Positions 52,401-58,621 of a DNA stretch of 64,000 bases are shown one piece after another (within the stretch, counting starts at the first letter, position 1; every line of letters begins with the position of its first letter). The stretch lies in contig NZ_JABEQK010000012.1 of the NCBI RefSeq assembly GCF_014174275.1, positions 47,436 through 111,435 on the forward strand, in the 5' to 3' direction. This DNA is from Gluconacetobacter takamatsuzukensis (GTDB taxonomy: Bacteria > Pseudomonadota > Alphaproteobacteria > Acetobacterales > Acetobacteraceae). The notes under the pieces are model-generated. The model was not told where the DNA came from. It saw nothing but the letters and a program-made list of their open reading frames with translations, and did no database searches. Made by a program: the position numbers and the translations under genes.

Positions 52401-52543
52401 CGGGCGCGCGACGCCGGCCCGGCCAGGGCGCAGAACAGGGCGATCGACACCCGCCACAGCGTCGTTCTTCCGGCGGAGGTAGGACGGGCGATGCGCCGCC
52501 CGGAACCGGGCGGCCGTGTCGAAGGGAGAGTGCCGGACGCCAT
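49490..52543 (-). CDS. Large sensor diguanylate cyclase: propeller repeats, Y_Y_Y domain, TM, GGDEF
   Basis: A 1,017-residue membrane sensor. After a signal/anchor (ALFCALAGPASRARA) comes a periplasmic two-bladed propeller of regulator-type repeats (YVLDHWSTRDGLPQNSIRDIAQTPDGRLWFATWEGLASYDG, DRDGRLWVGTDAGLSR and many more), then a Y_Y_Y domain (RIIYRSRLEGLDPSW ... LPPGRYTLRVSAAHPGGTWS), one TM helix (VWAGAAVAFGVLLAAVYLGIAYSY), a coiled coil and a GGDEF domain (DPLTGLPNRRAF, GGEEF at 934-938). The intact GGEEF and the RxxD inhibitory site (RAPD, five residues before) imply an active, product-inhibited c-di-GMP synthase. Similar ectodomains usually head hybrid two-component regulators sensing sugars. 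Confidence 0.94.
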   Translation of the reverse strand: MASGTLPSTRPPGSGRRIARPTSAGRTTLWRVSIALFCALAGPASRARAAVPPPPLANYVLDHWSTRDGLPQNSIRDIAQTPDGRLWFATWEGLASYDGIEFTVYDRGSRVPLLDNGIGTIVTDAAGTLWFSDSRGNIGRHAADGSWRLWPHPAHAPSIIVQSLQIGPTGRLWMLYEGNGLGSMTADGAFQYVRPPPKSPLLNLYRRMAFDSTGALWLGTYDGVVVQDARGQVHTAPAAWHLPHGLAWPYRAPDGTFWIVAGSRIFRIGAAGATLQYDLHEIGRITALIQDRHGALWAGTEGHGVLRLSAAGIERLPDTMAPASGRILSLMEDSEGSLWVGSNGGLYRLREALFSTLSRQDGLPDDFTRSVLEDRDGRLWVGTDAGLSRENPDGTMAAVPLSTDPDHTPEILSLAQDGNGTLWIGTYSDGLYARAPDGSVRHFGTAEGLPAGNIRAIGVGGNGAVWIGTQHGVFRVGDRPPRPLEGPDAPHGLITALRAQADDLWIGTLDGVRHLHGASIEAIRFPTPQGAHTIFGFTPVGRDMWFVSDRGLYRDRDGAIAQVAREQGLPVDSIFAMLPDRHDHVWLTSNRGVMRLALSDIEAVADGRSPHLPLLHFDEADGLLSSQASGSSAPSAILRRDGTIWIATAIGVAHADPGQVHMFVTRPPPPSVALGSLDLDGNPLPLPADGAPVHIPAGHGLTVRYAALSYLLPDRIIYRSRLEGLDPSWSVQGNTRSLRLVGLPPGRYTLRVSAAHPGGTWSPRDMEVPIVVDPMWWQRRQVWAGAAVAFGVLLAAVYLGIAYSYRRQARFLSRIIAERTGELTQTAERLQAADHEKTRLLERLRQQADLATRQAREDPLTGLPNRRAFNEELALALEGVMAGQPDFCLALIDADRFKQINDQYSHAAGDEVLQGIADVLRDCVRAPDLVARIGGEEFAILMPMTTLENGEAACQRLRTAFHAKTDWGGALALRVTFSAGLVSSRPGEPSAALLLQRADTALYRAKNTGRDRICVEG

Positions 52544-52730
52544 CGGCCTCAGCTCAGGGCGCCGTTCACGAAGGGCATGAGGAATCAGGCACTATGTCCG
52601 ACGGGGTCCAGGGTCTGCATTGATCGCATGGCACGCATGTTCCATCGTTGACAACAGGTCAATACCACACGGTCCGTCGGGTCGTGCAAGCCTTTGATCG
52701 CCATGCCGATCGGGCGCGGCCGCGGCGGGT

Positions 52731-53090
52731 TCAGGCAGGCGCGAGCCCGCGCGCGGCGGGGGCGGCCGCCGGGTGGCCGGTTTCGCCCAGGATCGCGGCC
52801 ATCAGGCCGGGGAAGCGCCGGTCCAGCGCCGCGCGGCGCAGGCTGTTCATATGTTCCACGCCCTGGCTGGTCGTGTGCAGCACCCCCGCGGCACGCAGGA
52901 TGCGGAAATGATGCGACATGCTGGATTTCGGCCGGCCGAAGCTCAGGTCGCCGCAATTCATGGGCGCGGCGCTGGCAGCCAGCGCCTGGACGATGCGCAG
53001 GCGATAGGGATCGGACAGCGCGTGGAAGATCGCCTCCAGGGACAATGTCTCTTCATCCGGATGAGAAAAGCCGATTTCGTCTCTTGCCAT
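52731..53090 (-). CDS. ArsR/SmtB-like winged-helix regulator
   Basis: A 119-residue DNA-binding protein: LEAIFHALSDPYRLRIVQALA, then GDLSFGRPKSSMSHHFRILRAAGVLHTTSQGVEHMNSLRRAALDRRFPGLMAAI. The recognition helix SSMSHHFRILRAAG is a standard ArsR element. It lacks the ELCV metal motif of arsenic or zinc sensors, so it more likely responds to a small molecule or redox change; the single Cys in NCGDL might be used. It is divergent from an Old Yellow Enzyme gene, its obvious target. A Pro/Ala-rich tail follows the domain. The region 52544-52730 upstream of the cyclase gene holds nothing recognisable. Confidence 0.9.
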   Translation of the reverse strand: MARDEIGFSHPDEETLSLEAIFHALSDPYRLRIVQALAASAAPMNCGDLSFGRPKSSMSHHFRILRAAGVLHTTSQGVEHMNSLRRAALDRRFPGLMAAILGETGHPAAAPAARGLAPA

Positions 53091-53100
53091 GACGCCTACT

Positions 53101-53158
53101 CTATCCGAAATGTCGTTTGTTCGATAAAAATGGAACTAAGCCTTCCCGCTGGGGAAGG
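53101..53158. promoter_or_regulatory. Intergenic dyads between ArsR regulator and Old Yellow Enzyme genes
   Basis: TATCCGAA (about 53103-53110) and TTCGATA (about 53120-53126) form an imperfect inverted repeat that could be the ArsR-family operator. CCTTCCC (53141-53147) and GGGAAGG (53152-53158) form a hairpin just before the ribosome site of the enzyme gene. Confidence 0.4.
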
Positions 53159-53177
53159 CGGAGGAAAGGGAACAGGG

Positions 53178-54272
53178 ATGGCTCATCTCTTTACGCCATA
53201 TACGCTGGGCGACGTGACGCTGCGCAACCGGATCGCGGTTTCGCCCATGTGCCAGTATATGGCCCAGGACGGCGTGGTGAACGACTGGCACCATGTGCAT
53301 CTGGGCACGCTGGCGCGCGGCGGCGCGGGGCTGGTGGTGGTCGAGGCCTCGGCCGTTTCGCCCGAGGGCCGGATCACGCCCGGCGATGTCGGGATCTGGC
53401 GTGACGATCAGGCCGAGGCCCTGGCGCCGATCGCGCGCGCGATTGCCGAGGCCGGCGCGGTACCGGGCATCCAGATCGCCCATGCCGGGCGCAAGGCCAG
53501 CGCCAACCGCCCGTGGGAAGGCGACGACCACATGCCGGAATCCGACCCGCGGGCCTGGCAGCCCATCGCGCCCTCGGCGGTGGCGTTCGGCGCCAACCTG
53601 CCGCGCCAGCCGCGCGCCATGTCGGTCGCGGAGATCGAGCGGGTGCGGCAGGATTTCGTGGCGGCCGCCATCCGCGCGCGTGAGGCCGGGTTCAGGTGGC
53701 TGATGCTGCATTTCGCGCATGGATATCTGGCGCAGAGTTTCTTTTCTCCATTTGCCAATCAACGGACCGACGCCTATGGCGGTTCCGCCGAAAACCGGGC
53801 GCGCTTCCTGGTCGAGACCCTGCGCGCGGTGCGTGCGGTGTGGCCGGAGAACCTGCCGCTGTCGATCCGGCTGGGCGTGACCGAATTCGCCGGCGACGAC
53901 GAGGCGATGCTGGCCGAGGCGCTGGCCATGCTCCGGGTCATGAAGACGGAGGGGCTGGGCTTCGTGGATGTGTCGATCGGCTTCGACACGCCGACCGCGC
54001 AGATTCCGTGGGGCCCCGGCTTCCTGGGCGCGATCGCGGGGCAGGTGCGGCGCGAGACGGGGCTGCCGACGGCGACAAGCTGGAATGCCGCCAGCGCGCC
54101 GCAGCTGGCCGATGCGATGGTGCGCCAGGGCGAGGTGGACCTGGTCATGGTCGGCCGTCCGCTGCTGGCCGATCCGCACTGGCCCTATGCGGCCGCGAAG
54201 GCCTTGGGACACGAGGACGCCGCGTCGGTGCTGCCGCCGCCCTACGCCCACTGGCTGGCACGCTATCGCTGA
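53178..54272 (+). CDS. NADH:flavin oxidoreductase, Old Yellow Enzyme (YqjM type)
   Basis: A 364-residue FMN-dependent ene-reductase. N-terminus LFTPYTLGDVTLRNRIAVSPMCQYMAQDGVVNDWH carries the flavin-modulating Cys of the thermophilic-like/YqjM class (C in SPMCQY). The substrate-binding pair is in LHFAHGYLAQSFFSPFANQRTDAYGG; the usual HxxHGYL is conserved as H-F-A-H-G-Y-L. The FMN segments ASAVSPEGRITPGD, IQIAHAGRKAS and MVGRPLLADPHWP complete it. Such enzymes reduce activated C=C bonds of electrophiles. The gene is divergent from an ArsR-family regulator, an arrangement often seen for electrophile-inducible OYEs. GGAAAGGGAACAGGG precedes the ATG. Confidence 0.94.
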   Translation: MAHLFTPYTLGDVTLRNRIAVSPMCQYMAQDGVVNDWHHVHLGTLARGGAGLVVVEASAVSPEGRITPGDVGIWRDDQAEALAPIARAIAEAGAVPGIQIAHAGRKASANRPWEGDDHMPESDPRAWQPIAPSAVAFGANLPRQPRAMSVAEIERVRQDFVAAAIRAREAGFRWLMLHFAHGYLAQSFFSPFANQRTDAYGGSAENRARFLVETLRAVRAVWPENLPLSIRLGVTEFAGDDEAMLAEALAMLRVMKTEGLGFVDVSIGFDTPTAQIPWGPGFLGAIAGQVRRETGLPTATSWNAASAPQLADAMVRQGEVDLVMVGRPLLADPHWPYAAAKALGHEDAASVLPPPYAHWLARYR

Positions 54273-54366
54273 AAGCCTCGCCGCCGGCGCCCTGCCGCGC
54301 GGAAACCACGGGGAGGGCGCGCCTGCGGGCCGCCCCCATCGTGGCGCGGTCTGATGAACAAAAATA

Positions 54367-54403
54367 CATCCAGATATATCTTGATTTCCGATATATCTGG
54401 ATG
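54367..54403. promoter_or_regulatory. Perfect 14-bp inverted repeat, operator of the PadR-SIP operon
   Basis: CATCCAGATATATC (54367-54380) and GATATATCTGGATG (54390-54403) are perfectly complementary around 9 nt, and the site ends 12 nt before the PadR start codon. The half-site symmetry fits a PadR dimer, so the regulator probably represses its own operon. The second arm includes the alternative ATG at 54401. Confidence 0.8.
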
Positions 54404-54415
54404 CATATCGGGACC

Positions 54416-55003
54416 ATGAAACACAGAAACAGACATGATGGCGGTCGCGATCGCCGGGTTTTTTCCGCTGACGGGCCGTCCGGCTTCATGGGGCCGGGCC
54501 GGCATCACGGCCGGGGCGGCGGCGGGCGCCGCGGGGGCCGCAACCGGCTGCTGGATTACGGCGAGATGCGCCTGCTGGTGCTGAGCCTGATCGCCGACAG
54601 CCCGACCTATGGCTACGAGCTGATCCGCACCATCGAGGAGCGGTTCGGCGGCAGCTACACGCCCAGCCCCGGCGTGATCTACCCGACGCTCACCTGGCTG
54701 GACGAAGCGGGCTATGTCCGCCTGGCCGAGGAAGAAGGCCGCAAGAGCTATCACATCACTCCGGAGGGCCAGGCCTTCCTGGCCGCCAATCGCGCGGGGC
54801 TGGACGAAATTCTCGCCCGCTCCGCAGCCGCGGGCGCTGAAGGCGGCGGGCGGCGGAACATCCCCGTACCGGTGATGCGCGCCATGGAAAACCTGAAGAC
54901 GGCATTGCGGCTCCGCCTGCGCAATGGCGGTCTCGATGCCGAAACCGGACAGAAGATCGCCGACCTGCTCGATGCCGCCGCCCGCGAGATTGGGCAGGCA
55001 TGA
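54416..55003 (+). CDS. PadR family regulator, YqjI-like, with Gly/His/Arg-rich N-terminus
   Basis: A 195-residue repressor with a winged-helix domain LLDYGEMRLLVLSLIADSPTYGYELIRTIEERFGGSYTPSPGVIYPTLTWLDEAGYVRLAEEEGRKSYHITPEGQAFL and a helical dimerisation tail. The N-terminal ~45 residues (KHRNRHDGG ... PGRHHGRGGGGRRGG) resemble the metal-binding extension of E. coli YqjI, the nickel- and iron-responsive repressor of the ferric reductase YqjH. The next gene is a YqjH-like siderophore-interacting protein, strengthening the match. In E. coli the pair is divergent, here it is one operon. Metal identity is inference. The start lies just after a perfect inverted repeat. Confidence 0.88.
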   Translation: MKHRNRHDGGRDRRVFSADGPSGFMGPGRHHGRGGGGRRGGRNRLLDYGEMRLLVLSLIADSPTYGYELIRTIEERFGGSYTPSPGVIYPTLTWLDEAGYVRLAEEEGRKSYHITPEGQAFLAANRAGLDEILARSAAAGAEGGGRRNIPVPVMRAMENLKTALRLRLRNGGLDAETGQKIADLLDAAAREIGQA

Positions 55004-55020
55004 CAAGAGAGGAGACGGAG

Positions 55021-55806
55021 ATGAACGATTTCGAATTTTCCAGCACTCCCGGCGCCGGCCCTGCGATCCAGCGGGTGCGGCATGAGCTGAGGCGCCGCAA
55101 CCTGGCGGTCGCGTCCGTGGAGCGCCTGACCCCGCACATGATCCGGGTGACGCTGACCGGTGCGGATCTCGACGGGTTCGTCAGCGCGTCGCCCGACGAT
55201 CACATCAAGATTTTCATTCCCGGCCGCGATGGCGCCGTGACGCGGCGGGATTACACGCCGCGCCGCTATGATGCGCGGGCGGGGACCCTGATCCTGGATT
55301 TCGTGAACCATGATGGCGGCCCCGCCGCCGCCTGGGCACGGGCCGCCAGGGCCGGAGACCGGCTGGAGATCGGCGGTCCGCGCGGGTCGCAGGTCATCAC
55401 CGGCCCCGTGGATCGCTGGCTTCTGGTCGGGGACGAGACGGCGCTGCCCGCCATCGGCCGCCGGGTGGAGGAACTGTCGGCCCATGACAGCGTCACGACG
55501 GTGGTGACGGTGCCCGGCGCCGATGACGAACAGGTTTTCGCGACATCCGCCCGCCACGAGGCGCACTGGGTGCATCGCCCCATGGCGGAGGCGGACCAGG
55601 CGCAGGGCGTTCTGGACGTGCTGGCCGGGATCGACATTCCGGAGCGCACCTTCGTCTGGGTCGGGGCCGAGGCCCGCGTGGCGAAAGCCGTGCGCCGCAC
55701 CCTGCTGGAAGAGCGCGGGCTCTCCCCGTCCTGGATCAAGGCATCGGGCTACTGGCTCAAGGGGACGGCCGATGCATCGGTAAAAGATGTGGAGGAGAGC
55801 GCCTGA
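55021..55806 (+). CDS. Siderophore-interacting protein (YqjH/ViuB-like ferric-chelate reductase)
   Basis: A 261-residue flavoprotein of the SIP family. An FAD-binding barrel (LTPHMIRVTLTGADLDGFVSASPDDHIKIFIP, then R-D-Y-T-P-R-R-Y, the flavin-binding RxYTxR motif) is followed by an NAD(P)H domain (WLLVGDETALPAIGRRVEELSA ... VWVGAEARVAKAVRRTLLEERGLSPSWIKASGYWLKG). Such proteins reduce Fe(III)-siderophore complexes in the cytosol. AGAGGAG lies 7 nt before ATG 55021; an ATG at 55000 overlapping the PadR stop is possible. It is co-transcribed with its likely repressor. Downstream lies repeat copy C. Confidence 0.93.
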   Translation: MNDFEFSSTPGAGPAIQRVRHELRRRNLAVASVERLTPHMIRVTLTGADLDGFVSASPDDHIKIFIPGRDGAVTRRDYTPRRYDARAGTLILDFVNHDGGPAAAWARAARAGDRLEIGGPRGSQVITGPVDRWLLVGDETALPAIGRRVEELSAHDSVTTVVTVPGADDEQVFATSARHEAHWVHRPMAEADQAQGVLDVLAGIDIPERTFVWVGAEARVAKAVRRTLLEERGLSPSWIKASGYWLKGTADASVKDVEESA

Positions 55807-55825
55807 CCGAGACTCAGGCGCGCGG

Positions 55826-55985
55826 AGCGTGACTGGAAATGTGGGCTGGCGAGCGAGAGTGCCGCGCAGCGGCACGGCCGTCATGTGTTTCCGAGCATCG
55901 GAGCGGAGCGGCCTTATGGGCCGTCCGCCGCGAAGCGCAGGAAACGCGCGTCGGATCGCCGCCGGCACGCATTTCCGGTCACGCT
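55826..55985. repeat. Branched palindromic repeat element, copy C (160 bp)
   Basis: Outer arms AGCGTGACTGGAAATG (55826-55841) and CATTTCCGGTCACGCT (55970-55985) pair with one mismatch. Inside: helix GCTGGCG/CGCCGGC, hairpin GTGCCG-cgcag-CGGCAC, and a long arm ending GTGTTTCC with GGAAACGCG, tipped by CGGCC/GGGCCG. It is largely alignable with copy B. It separates the convergent SIP and royal-jelly-family genes, and its end overlaps the stop codon of the latter (complement of 55984-55986). Confidence 0.88.
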
Positions 55986-57147
55986 ATCTCTGGTCTTCGC
56001 GGATGGGGGGCGTGATCGGCGCGCGCACCAGCAGGTAGGGCGGCTGGCGCAGGTCCTTGCCGCCATTGAAGCCCGGCAGGCGGTTCCATTGGCCCAGCGT
56101 GCAATAGACATGGCTGGCGGTGACGAAGATCCCGTCCGGCCAGACGATGCGCGGGTCGCGGACCACCACTTCGATCGTGCCGTCCGGTATCCAGCGCATG
56201 ATGGCGTCATGCTCGCTCGCCGTCAGGTAGAGCCGGCCCTGCGCGTCGGTCGCCATGCCGTCGGTCATGACCTTCTCGCCATGATCGATGATGCCGGCGG
56301 CGAGTTGGTCCTCGGTGGCGTCGAAATTCGACAGCAGCGCGGTTGGAATACTGTAGAGGCGGCGGCTGGTCAGCGGCGAATAATAGAGCAGCGCACTGTC
56401 CGGGCTGAGCGTGATGCTGTCCACCCCGCCGACCGGAAAGGTCGGGTGCGCGGGGTCGTAGCGCAGCGGGCGCCCGTCCAGTACCGTCAGGAACCCTTTC
56501 TCGGCCTGGATCGACGGATGATCGGCCAGCACCCGCCGCTGCCGGCCGGTGGCGATATCGACCACGACCAGCGCCGGCGACGTGCCGAACGAGGAATCCG
56601 CGACATAGGCGGTGCCGAGCGCGCCATGGGTCAGGTCGACGCGCAGATCGTTCATGTGGCTGTCGGGCCGCATGGCCGGCGGCTTCAGTACCACGCTGGC
56701 GATCAGCCGGTCGGTGGCCGGATCGATGCCGATCACCTTCGCGGCACCCGGCGCGATGGGCCGCCCGACGATCTTGCCGTCGTCGATCGCCCACAGCCGG
56801 CCTTTCGTGTCCGTCGTCATGCCGTGGATCGAGATCAGCCGGCGGTCGGGGCTGGCCGAGGAGGGCAGGCTGAGCGCCCTGTCGGGATAGGGCACCAGCA
56901 CGTTGCCCTTCAGTTCGGCCAGGGTCGCCTTGCTGTGGTTTTCGGCATGGCGCGGAAAGCCGATGAAGATGCGGTTATCCGGCGTGACGGCGATCCCGGA
57001 CGGGCCGGGGCCATAGAATTCGGCAACGACCTCCAGCGAGCCGGCAGGGACCGTGTCGCCCGACACCGTGCCGGCGCGCGCGCGGCCGGAAAGGGCGGGC
57101 AGGATGGCGGCGCCGGCGGCGGCGGCGAAAAGGTCGCGACGATTCAA
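55984..57147 (-). CDS. Major royal jelly protein/SMP-30-like exported beta-propeller
   Basis: A 387-residue protein exported by a twin-arginine type signal (MNRRDLFAAAAGAAILPALSGRARAG, RRDLF motif). The mature part is a six-bladed propeller of the MRJP/yellow family: GPGPSGIAVTPDNRIFIGFPRHAENH, SIHGMTTDTKGRLWAIDDGKI, HMNDLRVDLTHGALGTAYVADSSFG, VDSITLSPDSALLYYSPLTSRRLYSIPTALL, and DGMATDAQGRLYLTASEHDAIM. Bacterial members are periplasmic and poorly characterised; lactonase-like activity is sometimes supposed. An unlinked monocistronic gene, with its stop inside the end of the adjacent repeat element. Confidence 0.9.
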   Translation of the reverse strand: MNRRDLFAAAAGAAILPALSGRARAGTVSGDTVPAGSLEVVAEFYGPGPSGIAVTPDNRIFIGFPRHAENHSKATLAELKGNVLVPYPDRALSLPSSASPDRRLISIHGMTTDTKGRLWAIDDGKIVGRPIAPGAAKVIGIDPATDRLIASVVLKPPAMRPDSHMNDLRVDLTHGALGTAYVADSSFGTSPALVVVDIATGRQRRVLADHPSIQAEKGFLTVLDGRPLRYDPAHPTFPVGGVDSITLSPDSALLYYSPLTSRRLYSIPTALLSNFDATEDQLAAGIIDHGEKVMTDGMATDAQGRLYLTASEHDAIMRWIPDGTIEVVVRDPRIVWPDGIFVTASHVYCTLGQWNRLPGFNGGKDLRQPPYLLVRAPITPPIREDQR

Positions 57148-57494
57148 TGGCGTTCTCTCCCGTGTGCTGGTTCAGGGCGGTCCCTGTGCGGGCGCCGTCC
57201 TTGCCTCATGCGGAAAATGCCGATCCGCTCGGCGTGGCATGCTTCACCAGACCGGCGATGGTTGCAACAGGGAGAAGGGCGAGGAGGGGATCTCTTTCTT
57301 ATATTGGTTTTTAATATCACCTTCCTGCGATTGATGTTTGCCTCGGCGGGGGCCGCGATGGGCCTCTGTCGTGATTGCTTCCGATTGGTACAATATCTTA
57401 CGTTTCGATAAAAAATATGGTTTATATTCATTACTAAATTGTATTAGTCCCTTTCCGGACGCGAGCATATGCTTCCCGCCGCAAGAGAGGGAAG
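57148..57494. promoter_or_regulatory. AT-rich promoter region of the sulfotransferase gene
   Basis: No gene before 57495. From about 57290 on the sequence is far richer in A/T than the rest of the window. TTGGTACAATATC and TTCGATAAAAAATATGG (57385-57420) look like promoter elements for the plus strand. The composition suggests DNA of foreign origin. Confidence 0.5.
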
Positions 57495-57563
57495 ATGAAA
57501 AGAATTTCGTATATTTTCGATATTTATGCCCGGTTTTCCTGCGGGTCGATGAACGGCGCCTGA
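57495..57563 (+). CDS. Possible 22-residue leader peptide coupled to the sulfotransferase gene
   Basis: An ATG at 57495 preceded by GAGAGGGAAG opens a 22-codon frame (MKRISYIFDIYARFSCGSMNGA, key parts only: basic start, aromatic middle, single Cys) that stops at 57563, four nt before the sulfotransferase ATG. That ATG has no ribosome site of its own, so re-initiation after the leader is plausible. Whether the peptide itself acts is unknown. The strength of the ribosome site is the main evidence. Confidence 0.45.
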   Translation: MKRISYIFDIYARFSCGSMNGA

Positions 57564-57567
57564 CATT

Positions 57568-58605
57568 ATGGAACATCTATTGAAAAAGAAGCAGATCATT
57601 GTCGTGCTGGGGATGCATCGCAGCGGAACAAGCGCCATCACCTATGGCCTGCGGGCGATGGGCGTCTCGCTGGGCGACCATTTGCTGCCCGCCGCCGCGG
57701 ATAACGGGAAAGGGTTCTGGGAAGACCTCGATTTTATCGACCTGAATACGGAAATGCTCGCGGCCCTGGGCCGCGACTGGCGCTCCTTGCAGTCCGTGAC
57801 CGATCAGGATGTCGATTGCCTGCGTGCCAGTGGCTATGTTTCGAAATCCCTTCAATTGCTGAAAGAAAAGACGGCGAATGTCTCCGCCTTCGGCTTCAAG
57901 GACCCGCGCACGACAAAACTTCTTCCGTTCTGGAAGCGTATTTTCGAAGAATCGCCCTTCGACGTCAAATATATCCTGGCCAGCCGCAACCCGTTGAGCG
58001 TCGTCCGCTCCCTGGGGAAAAGAGACGATCTGCCCAGGGAAGTCTCCTACATGCTGTGGCTCGAATACATGATGGCCGCGCTGTGCAATCTCGGCGACGC
58101 CCACGCCGTGCTGGTCGATTACGACACGCTGGTTTCCGCGCCGGGGCAGGAGTTGAAACGGGTTTCCGACCGGCTCGGCCTTGTGCTGGACCCGCAGGAA
58201 GTCGAGAAATATTGCGACGGATTTATCGAGAAAGACCTCCGGCATACGCATTTCGACAGGAACGATGTCTGTGCGGATGACGCCGCGGTGCCGCTGGTCC
58301 AGGATGTGTATTCATTCCTTCTCGACGTGCAGGCCGGCAGAACCAGTATCGAGGCCGGTATGGAATCGGGCCTGTTCCGGAAATGGAAAGACAGGCTGGA
58401 TCGCACGCAGCCGCTCCTGAAACTGATCGACAGGTGGCACATCGATATCGAAAATGCCTCCGATAAAATCGAGGCGTTCGAGATCAATGCGCGGGCCTCC
58501 GACATGGTCTTCGGCCGCATCATCGCAATCCTGAAGACAGTGAATCGATCGGGCCGCAGAGCGTGGTTTCGCCTGCGCACGCGCCGCTGGTGCCGGTTCG
58601 GCTAG
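57568..58605 (+). CDS. P-loop sulfotransferase family protein
   Basis: A 345-residue protein with the PAPS-binding 5'-phosphosulfate loop IIVVLGMHRSGTSAI near the N-terminus, and the 3'-phosphate binding region YILASRNPLSVVRSLGKRDD. Relatives sulfate glycans or tyrosines or act on lipopolysaccharide sugars. The C-terminal third (TSIEAGMESGLFRKWKDRLDRTQPLLKLIDRW) is helical with no recognised domain. GC content and codon use (more A/T in third positions) differ from the neighbours, and no sulfate-activation or glycan genes are adjacent, so acquisition by transfer is likely. A putative leader peptide precedes it. Confidence 0.85.
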   Translation: MEHLLKKKQIIVVLGMHRSGTSAITYGLRAMGVSLGDHLLPAAADNGKGFWEDLDFIDLNTEMLAALGRDWRSLQSVTDQDVDCLRASGYVSKSLQLLKEKTANVSAFGFKDPRTTKLLPFWKRIFEESPFDVKYILASRNPLSVVRSLGKRDDLPREVSYMLWLEYMMAALCNLGDAHAVLVDYDTLVSAPGQELKRVSDRLGLVLDPQEVEKYCDGFIEKDLRHTHFDRNDVCADDAAVPLVQDVYSFLLDVQAGRTSIEAGMESGLFRKWKDRLDRTQPLLKLIDRWHIDIENASDKIEAFEINARASDMVFGRIIAILKTVNRSGRRAWFRLRTRRWCRFG

Positions 58606-58621
58606 ACGCCCCGCGCAGGGC

